A stretch of 64,000 nucleotides of DNA from Lysobacterales bacterium (lineage in GTDB: Bacteria; Pseudomonadota; Gammaproteobacteria; Xanthomonadales; SZUA-5), in assembly GCA_022841325.1 (NCBI GenBank), contig JALHRS010000007.1:57151-121150 (forward strand), written 5' to 3'. Below are positions 1 through 5,964 of the stretch, in pieces. The translations under genes were made by a program, and so were the position numbers. The first letter of the stretch is position 1; each line of letters begins with the position of its first letter. The notes beneath the pieces are model-generated. The model did no database searches and had not been told where the DNA came from. It worked only from the letters and a program-made list of their open reading frames with translations.

Positions 1-1055
1 CCATCAGCGCGATAGCTGTAGCGCACCACCGCCCCGGATGGCAGCACATGGCCTTCGGTCTGACCATTGGGCAGATAGCTGGTCTCCAGCGTTCGGGGTG
101 CGCCAGCGCCCACCGTCTGGGTTTTGGCCAGCACGCGACCGTGGATGTCGTAGCGGAACGCGGTATTACCCGAGCCATCGCTGAGACTGGTCAAGCGACC
201 CTTGCCGAAGTTGCCGCCGCTGGTTTCGTCGTAGACGAAGCTCAGCGTTTCCGCCGGCTGGCCTTGAAAGGCCGGATAGTCGATCGCGCGCAGGCGCTGG
301 TTGGCGTCGTAGTCGTACTCGGCGGTGACCAGCCGCGAGTCCGTGCGCGTGTCCAGGTTGCCGGCGGCATCGTAGGTGTAGCCGGTAACGCCGGTGTCGG
401 GGCTGGTCAGCGTACGCAGCTCGTCGAAGCCGGTGTAGTCGTACACGGTGGTGAGATCACGCGGATCGGTCACCGTGCGCAGATTGTCCTGGGCGTCGTA
501 GCTGAACTCGATCTCGTTGCGATCGGGATCGGTGGTTTTCTTCAGGCGATCGAGTTCGTCGTAGTCGTGCTCGGTCAGGCGCAACAGCGGGTCGAGAACG
601 GTCTTCTCGTTGCCGTTGCCATCGTAGGTGTAGGTGGTTTTCTGCGCTTCGGCGCCAAAGGTATCGTTCAGCCGACCCAGGCCGTCGTAGACGCGGCTCA
701 GGGTCTGTACCAGCGTACCGTTCGGATCGAAGGTGTCTTCCTGGGTGCGATTACCGAGGCCATCCTGGCCATAGACGATCGAATGACCGAGATTGTCTTC
801 GACCTTCTCGATACGCTCGGCACCATCCCAGGTGTATTCGACGAAACTGCCATCGGGCAACGTGATGCGGCGCAGATTGCCGGCCTCGTCATAGCCGTAA
901 ACGGTGATCTCGCCGTCTTCGTTGACTGCGGTGAGGCGCTGGCGCGGATCGTAGGTGTAGGTGGTGACCAGGCCATTGGGGTCCTCCATCCTGCGCAGCT
1001 GGCCGTCGGCGTCGTACTGCGTGTAGCGCCAGACGTCAGGAAACGGGACATCCAC
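1..1055 (-). CDS. Rhs/YD-repeat protein, 3' part entering from the left edge
   Basis: The minus strand is open from about 1073 to the window edge and encodes a run of YD repeats, with units such as YTYDPRQRLTAV, YGYDEAGNLRRI, VYDGLGRL and EYDYDANQRLRAID. These are typical of Rhs/wall-associated polymorphic toxins and secreted carbohydrate-binding shells. A TAG in this frame at 1074-1076 closes the frame upstream, and no ATG lies before the repeats. A GTG at 1055 with GGAGG a few bases upstream is the best start; an internal ATG lies at 989. Full Rhs proteins have long N-terminal regions, so this is either a 5'-truncated gene or a displaced Rhs core fragment. The frame is the same at both ends of the visible stretch. 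The C-terminus, where a toxin tip would lie, is outside the window. Confidence 0.75.
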   Translation of the reverse strand, partial: MDVPFPDVWRYTQYDADGQLRRMEDPNGLVTTYTYDPRQRLTAVNEDGEITVYGYDEAGNLRRITLPDGSFVEYTWDGAERIEKVEDNLGHSIVYGQDGLGNRTQEDTFDPNGTLVQTLSRVYDGLGRLNDTFGAEAQKTTYTYDGNGNEKTVLDPLLRLTEHDYDELDRLKKTTDPDRNEIEFSYDAQDNLRTVTDPRDLTTVYDYTGFDELRTLTSPDTGVTGYTYDAAGNLDTRTDSRLVTAEYDYDANQRLRAIDYPAFQGQPAETLSFVYDETSGGNFGKGRLTSLSDGSGNTAFRYDIHGRVLAKTQTVGAGAPRTLETSYLPNGQTEGHVLPSGAVVRYSYRAD

Positions 1056-1510
1056 TTTCCTACCCTCCGGTGGCTACCGCTGGCACTTGCTACCTCACGG
1101 TTCCTCACGGTGCTCAACTCGATGATTGTCGCGATCATCTTGATCGGCGGGCGGATTCGATCGCCAATTCAGCGCCTTGCCATCGGCGGCAAGGCGCAGG
1201 TGGGTGCGGAAGCGTGCCCGCAGATGGGGCCCGGCGCTGGCAATTCCCAACCCCGCCCCTACCGCATCGCCAACGATCGCCCAAAGGCAATACTCCGCCG
1301 ACCTGTCGAGGTCTCCAAACGATAGCCTGAGCGCACCAGCGCCGTCGGCGCTGGACCTTCGATCGCAGCACGTCTGTTACTTCGAATCTGGCGGCCGGTG
1401 TAGTCGACGAAACTCAGGAAATTCCTGACTCTTGTGTGTCCTTTGTTGTACCTTGCGCCATGATCGGGGCTGTTGGAGGTGACCATCCAGATGGTCAGTG
1501 AGCGGATCCA
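1056..1510. other. Intergenic, no gene seen
   Basis: This 455-bp stretch lies between the Rhs fragment and the beta-propeller gene. The only open frames are short and overlap the Rhs frame in other phases. It could hold the eroded 5' part of the Rhs gene and the promoter of the rightward gene, but I see no clear promoter, hairpin or protein similarity. Confidence 0.4.
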
Positions 1511-2806
1511 ATGAAGTTGTTTCGACAATGCTGGTTTTTCCTCGGCGTTCTGTTCTCGATGAATGCGATCGGCGCCATTTCCATCGAGCGGATCAGCGTC
1601 AATGCTGCGGGTGAGCAGGGTAACGCGATATCCGAGCAGCCTTCCGTGGCTGATGCCGGCAATCTCGTTGTGTTCACTTCAGGTGCATTCAATCTGGTGC
1701 CTGGGGACTTCGACGACGGCTTTGCATTCAGTTATTCAATCCTCCGCAACCGCTCCGCCAATTCAACCGACTGGGTAGTGGAGCCGGCCGTCAGAACTCG
1801 ACCTATCTATGTCCCCGCCTTGTCGCGAGACGGTCTTTTTGTTGCGTTCGTGACGGGGCAGACAAATCTGGTGCCGGGCGATACCAGTCTACCGGACGTC
1901 TTCCGCAAGAACCTGAGCAACAGCGTCATCGAGCGCGTGAATCAGCCCTCAGGTGGTGGCAACAGCAATGGAACAGTCGAGGCTCTTTCGTTGTCGGGGA
2001 ACGGGCGCTTCGTCGCCTTTGACAGCAGTGCTGATGACCTGGTCCCCGGTGACAGCAATGGCTTCTTCGATGTTTTCGTACGCGACATGAATGGCAGCAC
2101 CATTGAGCGGATCAGCGTTACTTCGAATGGCGAACCGACATTGGATGGTAACAGCAAGTTCCCAGCAATCACGGCCGACGGCCGGTTTGTCGCTTTCGTT
2201 TCCGCAGCGAGCCAGTTGGGCCCTCCCACGAATACGCTAGGCAATGTTTTCGTTAGGGATCGCATTGCCGGGACAACCTCTCGCGTCACTATTGGCGTGG
2301 GCGGTGCAGAGCCAAACGGAAGCTCCGGTTTCGTTGGATCCAGACCCTCGATTTCCGATGACGGGCGCTGGGTTCTTTTTGGCTCGGAAGCATCAAATCT
2401 GGTTGTGGGTGATACCAACGGCCGATCCGATATTTTCCTGGCGGATCGCCAGGACGGGTCGATCTCAAGAGTCAGTACGGACTTGAACGGCGGACAGCTT
2501 TCCCTTGCGCCATCAGGGGCGACCATGTCCGCCGACGGATCCAGAATTGTCTACGGTATCCGACTGACAGCGTCTGATCCTCTGGTCCTGTTTGACAGAC
2601 CAAGCGGCATCAGAGTCATGCTGAACGGCGATGCTGAAGGACAGGCCCACGGTAGAGCGCTGCAACCTTCAATTTCGGCCAACGGCAATTTCGTTGTCAT
2701 CCGCGGTACGGATGAGATTCTGCCGGCGCCAGGTAACGGCATCGATGACGTATTCCTCTTCGACATCACCGAAGTGATGCGCGTTTTTGATGACGGCTTC
2801 GAATGA
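1511..2806 (+). CDS. Secreted beta-propeller (PD40/TolB-like repeat) protein with C-terminal DGFE
   Basis: A 431-residue protein with an N-terminal signal peptide (MKLFRQCWFFLGVLFSMNAIGA). The body is a series of repeats of the type SxSxDGRFVAFxSxASxLVPGDTN followed by DVFVRDRxxGTxxRVS, spaced about 50-60 residues apart. This is the PD40/TolB-like propeller pattern, usually periplasmic or extracellular. No catalytic motif is visible, so a binding or structural role is the most that can be said. The last residues are VFDDGFE; the SpoIID-like protein at the other end of the window ends in LFADGFE, which suggests a shared C-terminal tag. The ATG at 1511 sits directly before the signal peptide. 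An attC-like site lies about 100 bp after the stop. Confidence 0.75.
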   Translation: MKLFRQCWFFLGVLFSMNAIGAISIERISVNAAGEQGNAISEQPSVADAGNLVVFTSGAFNLVPGDFDDGFAFSYSILRNRSANSTDWVVEPAVRTRPIYVPALSRDGLFVAFVTGQTNLVPGDTSLPDVFRKNLSNSVIERVNQPSGGGNSNGTVEALSLSGNGRFVAFDSSADDLVPGDSNGFFDVFVRDMNGSTIERISVTSNGEPTLDGNSKFPAITADGRFVAFVSAASQLGPPTNTLGNVFVRDRIAGTTSRVTIGVGGAEPNGSSGFVGSRPSISDDGRWVLFGSEASNLVVGDTNGRSDIFLADRQDGSISRVSTDLNGGQLSLAPSGATMSADGSRIVYGIRLTASDPLVLFDRPSGIRVMLNGDAEGQAHGRALQPSISANGNFVVIRGTDEILPAPGNGIDDVFLFDITEVMRVFDDGFE

Positions 2807-2907
2807 GAGATTCATTGGCGAAAGGCATGCAGCGCGCAGGGACAGCAAGCTGTGCCGCAGGAGCGGCAGGCCTTGATGAGCGCATGGATGCGCTGGCGGC
2901 CCGTTGC

Positions 2908-3005
2908 ACATAACGCTGGTTGGACGGGCGCGGCGCTGTAAGCGCGGCAGGAGCCGCGCACCGCGCCAGACAGGCGGGACGCCTGCGACCAACAATGCGT
3001 TATGT
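2908..3005 (+). repeat. attC-like recombination site (integron cassette end), orphan
   Basis: Four short boxes are arranged as in integron attC sites: ACATAAC (2908-2914), GTTGGAC (2919-2925), GACCAAC (2987-2993) and GTTATGT (2999-3005). The outer boxes are exact reverse complements, and the inner boxes are complementary apart from one base. Spacers are 4 and 5 bases, and the middle is GC-rich and self-complementary. GTTGGAC fits the GTTRRRY consensus exactly, while the outer right box deviates at one position. The orientation fits a cassette whose gene is the preceding beta-propeller gene. No integron integrase or second attC is visible, so a chance hairpin or a degenerate site remains possible. 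Confidence 0.4.
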
Positions 3006-3376
3006 CATGGGCCGCGGATAGCCCCGTGAGCCACTGCCGCTGGCGTGATCCGGAGCGTGGATTTCCGCAGCGACACGGGGATGGGGACTGCAGCGGTCGA
3101 ACGGAGCCGCCAGCGCGCAGGGGCCCAGCTGCTGCGTGCTGGCTGGGATCGGCTTCGTGCACGCGCACAGCGTGTTCACGCTGGCGCTAGGCAGGAAGCC
3201 GAGCATGTCCAGTCGGAGCGCGACGCTCAACGAAGACGGGCAGGAAGGGTGAGCACGCGATCAGGACTCGCACGATCGCCTCTCGGCCAAGCCGGAGCGT
3301 GCTTTCCCTCCAGACAAGCCGAAGTGCCCGTTCGGCGTCGGCTTCAAAGCGCAGCGTCAAGCCGCGCCGCCGCACA
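3006..3376. other. Intergenic, no gene seen
   Basis: This stretch lies between the attC-like hairpin and the toxin gene. Several short frames exist on both strands but none has recognisable motifs, and they overlap each other in all phases. The composition is GC-rich. I see nothing specific here. Confidence 0.35.
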
Positions 3377-3670
3377 TCAGCCGATGCGCGTCGGTCGTTC
3401 CAGGCGGTAATGCCAGTACAGCAGGATCTCGATCGCGTCAGGGCAGACGCGGTAGTAGAGCCAGTAAGGCCGCACCGGCACCACGCGTAGATCGTCCCGG
3501 TTTTCGGGCTGCACCTTGCGACCCATACGCGGCGTCTGCGGGAGTTTCTCGGCCGCATCGATCAGGCGCTTGATCTCCGCTCGGGCAAGGGCCGCCGAGC
3601 TCTGTTCGATCAGATGGGTTTCGATCTCTTCAAGTGCCGATTCCGCCGTCGGCATCCAACGCAGTTTCAT
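3377..3670 (-). CDS. RelE/ParE-family toxin
   Basis: A 97-residue basic protein with the RelE/ParE layout: an N-terminal helix pair (TAESALEEIETHLIEQ), a central PRMGRKV segment, and C-terminal strands with RVVPVRPYWLYYRV followed by ILLYWHYRLERP. Toxins of this family cut ribosome-bound mRNA (RelE) or poison gyrase (ParE); the sequence does not tell which. The ParE-like PRMGR...LRVVPVRPYWLYYRV arrangement favours the ParE side. The start overlaps the stop of the preceding antitoxin by ATGA, the usual antitoxin-first, coupled arrangement. The length is normal, so the gene looks intact. Confidence 0.8.
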   Translation of the reverse strand: MKLRWMPTAESALEEIETHLIEQSSAALARAEIKRLIDAAEKLPQTPRMGRKVQPENRDDLRVVPVRPYWLYYRVCPDAIEILLYWHYRLERPTRIG

Positions 3671-3915
3671 TGCGTCAGGAAGCGGCTACGGATCGTGTCG
3701 TGATCAATACCCAGACCCGCCTCGCTTTCTGCCTGCGCGCGATTGAGCGCCTGTCGCAACGGCGAGTTCGGGTCCATCTCCTGCGCCAGAAGCCCGCTGG
3801 CGCGATCGGTGGCGAGTTCCACATCGTGCAGCAGCCCCAGCCAGTCAGCGGCAGGCGGCACTTGCTCGATCAGGTCGAGCACTTGCTGTTTGATCTCGGC
3901 GGGATTCGCGCTCAT
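3667..3915 (-). CDS. Antitoxin partner of the RelE/ParE toxin
   Basis: An 82-residue acidic protein (MSANPAEIKQQVLDLIEQVP...) immediately upstream of and overlapping the toxin by 4 bases. The ATG at 3915 is preferred over longer frames that would run back through repeated DNA. It shows no clear ribbon-helix-helix or Phd domain. Its role is inferred from size, charge and the coupled position before the toxin, which is the standard order because the labile antitoxin is made first and neutralises the toxin. The C-terminal half would be the toxin-binding part in most families. Confidence 0.6.
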   Translation of the reverse strand: MSANPAEIKQQVLDLIEQVPPAADWLGLLHDVELATDRASGLLAQEMDPNSPLRQALNRAQAESEAGLGIDHDTIRSRFLTQ

Positions 3916-4522
3916 GTTCGTCAACTCATCAACTGTTGTGCTGATTCTACGACTCCTTGTCCTAATCCCGCTTGATGTTCCCGCCCTTGCAGCTTTTTCC
4001 AGCAACCCAGAAACCACAACCCTGGGAAGTGGGAAGTGGACACCCAAGAGCCAAAGGCTGCTGATCCATGCGGGAACTCGCCGGATCCAGACAGACCCCT
4101 GGAAATGGGCCCCCTGGAAGTGGACACCCAAGAGCCAAAGGCAGCTGATCCATGCGGGAACTCGGCGGATCCAGACAGACAGCAGCGCCCCATGCCGGGA
4201 GACATACGCACTCTGCGCCTGATGCGTGCCAACCTTCCAGCGCAGCGAAACTCGGTAGGTGGAGTACCAAACGGGCACGAAGTACCGCGGCGCCGCATGG
4301 GAGCGGACGCCACAGCGGCAGGTTCGATACTTGACATCGACCGAAGGTCAGTCGGCAATTACGCTCAACGGCGTCGGGCGACGCAGGGTTGGCGCCATAC
4401 GTGGCCTCCGGTGACACCCCCTTGTTCGTGGCATTTCGCCCAAGAAGGGGGACACGAAACGCGCCAGAGGCATTCCAGTTAGAAATGGCGTGGAATCGAC
4501 TTTGATCTAAGTCTTTGATTTT
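3916..4522. other. Intergenic with a duplicated 65-bp segment; no gene seen
   Basis: This 607-bp stretch lies between the antitoxin start and the left attachment site. Apart from the 84-bp-period repeat listed separately, I see no coding signal: open frames in different phases are created by the repeat itself. The promoter of the toxin-antitoxin pair must lie in the left part, but no clear boxes stand out. Confidence 0.4.
4032..4180. repeat. Direct repeat of 65 bp, two copies, period 84 bp
   Basis: Bases 4032-4096 are repeated at 4116-4180 with only two or three mismatches. Both copies begin GGAAGTGGACACCCAAGAGC and end CCAGACAGAC. The 19-bp spacer between them contains a further partial copy (CCTGGAAATGGGC). 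No gene spans the repeats convincingly. This may be a recent local duplication close to the element boundary. Confidence 0.8.
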
Positions 4523-4571
4523 ATGGTGGCCGGGGACGGAATCGAACCGCCGACACGGGGATTTTCAATCC
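4523..4571. repeat. attL: 49-bp copy of the tRNA-Phe 3' part
   Basis: Identical over 49 bases to 18989-19037. It contains the T arm, variable loop and anticodon loop through part of the 5' anticodon-stem strand of tRNA-Phe, then diverges (TTCAAAGC instead of CCCTGCTC). It is a displaced 3' fragment, not a functional tRNA. Confidence 0.93.
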
Positions 4572-4642
4572 TTCAAAGCGCTTGTTGCTGGTTGTTGTAT
4601 TCTTTAGAAAACAACACCTTAGGATGTTTTTCTGATTGCTGA

Positions 4643-4945
4643 ATGTTGGTATTTGTTGCGCTCACTGTCCCTCAATTGTCCCTTATACTTGGACGTCCAG
4701 ACGTCTATACGACGACCCGACAGCGTACCGCTCGTCTGAAAACTATTGGCAGGAATGAATTGGAAGCGTTCAAAAAGATCGAAAAAGCAGAAGACCTTGA
4801 AGCGCTAGCTGGCAGTGGCCTGCTTTGGTATGTCCCGATGGCAGGCGGTCCGAAACGCCAATACGTTCGTAGGGAAGAACCTCACGCCCTCGAACAATTG
4901 CAAGCACTTGGCTGGACCTTTTTCATCATCATTGAAGCAGATTAG
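4643..4945 (+). CDS. Hypothetical protein at the left end of the element
   Basis: A 100-residue frame with no family I recognise. The middle (RNELEAFKKIEKAEDLEALAG) is a charged helix, and the C-terminus (LQALGWTFFIIIEAD) is hydrophobic and acidic. The first about 20 residues overlap two TGTCCC motifs that may be integrase arm sites, so the true start may lie further in. It runs rightward, with the Mor-like gene about 40 bp downstream and opposite to most of the element. The two may form a short operon ending at the terminator at 5322. Confidence 0.45.
   Translation: MLVFVALTVPQLSLILGRPDVYTTTRQRTARLKTIGRNELEAFKKIEKAEDLEALAGSGLLWYVPMAGGPKRQYVRREEPHALEQLQALGWTFFIIIEAD
4666..4682 (+). promoter_or_regulatory. 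Candidate integrase arm-type sites, left end
   Basis: Two TGTCCC motifs at 4666-4671 and 4677-4682 lie about 95-110 bp inside attL. The same hexamer recurs three times just inside attR, upstream of the integrase start. Repeated short motifs flanking the core on the phage side are what tyrosine integrases use as arm-type binding sites; the assignment is inferred from position and repetition only. Confidence 0.45.
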
Positions 4946-4985
4946 CGATATCCTCCGCGATCACGTTTAGCTAGTCGAGCAAACC

Positions 4986-5309
4986 GTGCCCCAACGTCAC
5001 ACAACCCGGCAAAGCGCAAAGGTAGCTGATCTGGCCGCCGAATTGACAAGCGCCGCCGTTCATCGGCTTGGCAACGGGCGCCACGAAGTTGCCGATGTGG
5101 TGGCTTCAATCGTCGCCTACCTGGTGGAAGAGTACCCATCCCAAGACCTCTACATTCCTTCCGAGCGAGCCCCACGCTACCCTCTGGAGCGAATCAAGGC
5201 AGACCTAAGAGCTAACAAGTCGGTTCGTTCAATCTGTGCGAGCCACCACGTTGGACGCGGCACGGTCAAGCGTATTAGGGATTCTTTGTCGTCAGCTCAG
5301 ACCGACTGA
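4986..5309 (+). CDS. Mor-like transcriptional activator (HTH)
   Basis: A 107-residue protein whose C-terminal half matches the Mor/C activator pattern of Mu-like phages. It has a dimerisation region ending in SQDLYIPS, then an HTH around RIKADLRANKSVRSICASHH and VGRGTVKRIRD. Mor activates middle transcription by binding between the -10 and -35 regions. Here it is the most obvious regulator of the element and could act on the iteron region or the leftward operons. It is transcribed rightward towards the convergent tape-measure operon, with an intrinsic terminator between them. No other Mu-like gene is present. Confidence 0.65.
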   Translation: MPQRHTTRQSAKVADLAAELTSAAVHRLGNGRHEVADVVASIVAYLVEEYPSQDLYIPSERAPRYPLERIKADLRANKSVRSICASHHVGRGTVKRIRDSLSSAQTD

Positions 5310-5321
5310 GACAAAAGCAAA

Positions 5322-5345
5322 GCCCGCCAACAGGCGGGCCTTGTT
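5322..5345 (+). terminator. Intrinsic terminator after the Mor-like gene
   Basis: Perfect 7-bp GC stem GCCCGCC (5322-5328) / GGCGGGC (5333-5339) with an AACA loop, followed by CTTGTTG. It lies 13 bp after the Mor-like stop codon and between convergent genes, and the A-rich left flank would let it work on both strands. Confidence 0.7.
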
Positions 5346-5463
5346 GCCGAGTCACGCGCTACGGAAACACGCCTCGACCGCCGGTGTTGTTACGGACACT
5401 TGCCGGCCTGTCCGGGTGCCTCGCACCACGACCCAGAGGACAAGAATGGGCCGGATTCGCTGC

Positions 5464-5964
5464 CTACTGCGCTGCGGGCTTCCTTCGCTCCCGTGCCATC
5501 TTGACGGTTTCAGCAATGGCCGATGACATCAGCTCCATAACCGTCGCCGCCTCTTGCGCACGATCCAGCGCGCCCTGGTCATCGTCGAACACAGCTTCAT
5601 CGATGCTCTTGCGGATAAACGCAACAAATCCCACCATGTCGCTCTGAGCCTCACGCGCCCAGGCCAGCAACGTGTAGGACTCCATATCTGCAATGGTCCG
5701 AGTCGCTGACACACGTTGCCGCATCGCCTCCAGTTCGCGCCGGCCTTTCAACAGTCGGTCGGACAGATCAAGCAACCTTGAGACGATGGCCCGCAAGTCG
5801 GCCGAAAGGCCATTCAGCACTTCGCCGGCTTTCGTCGGATTGTCCTTGATAGCGCTAAGTGCTGCGGTGCACGCCGCCTGCATTTGTCCGAGACTCGCCG
5901 GCATGCTTAGCGCCTCCACTGCTGCCGCACGCATTTCTTCAGGCTCGTTTCCGGTGACGGTCAT
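5464..5964 (-). CDS. Hypothetical protein, last gene of the tape-measure operon
   Basis: A 166-residue, largely alpha-helical acidic protein (LNGLSADLRAIVSRLLDLSD, RRELEAMRQRVSATRT), with no signal peptide or membrane segment. Its ATG overlaps the tape-measure stop as ATGA, so it is translated coupled to it. In tailed phages the gene after the tape measure normally encodes a distal tail protein; this one does not resemble such beta-rich proteins. Helicity and location suggest a small partner or chaperone of the tape measure, but that is inference only. Confidence 0.6.
   Translation of the reverse strand: MTVTGNEPEEMRAAAVEALSMPASLGQMQAACTAALSAIKDNPTKAGEVLNGLSADLRAIVSRLLDLSDRLLKGRRELEAMRQRVSATRTIADMESYTLLAWAREAQSDMVGFVAFIRKSIDEAVFDDDQGALDRAQEAATVMELMSSAIAETVKMARERRKPAAQ

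Noticed and set aside
48..1325. Long rightward open frame of 425 codons at the left edge
   Set aside because: It is the antisense of the Rhs YD-repeat frame; the repeated composition keeps several frames open. The minus strand has the recognisable protein.
4523..4571. Second tRNA-Phe gene at the left end of the element
   Set aside because: Only the 3' part is present; the sequence diverges in the anticodon stem and lacks the D arm and 5' acceptor strand, so it is attL.
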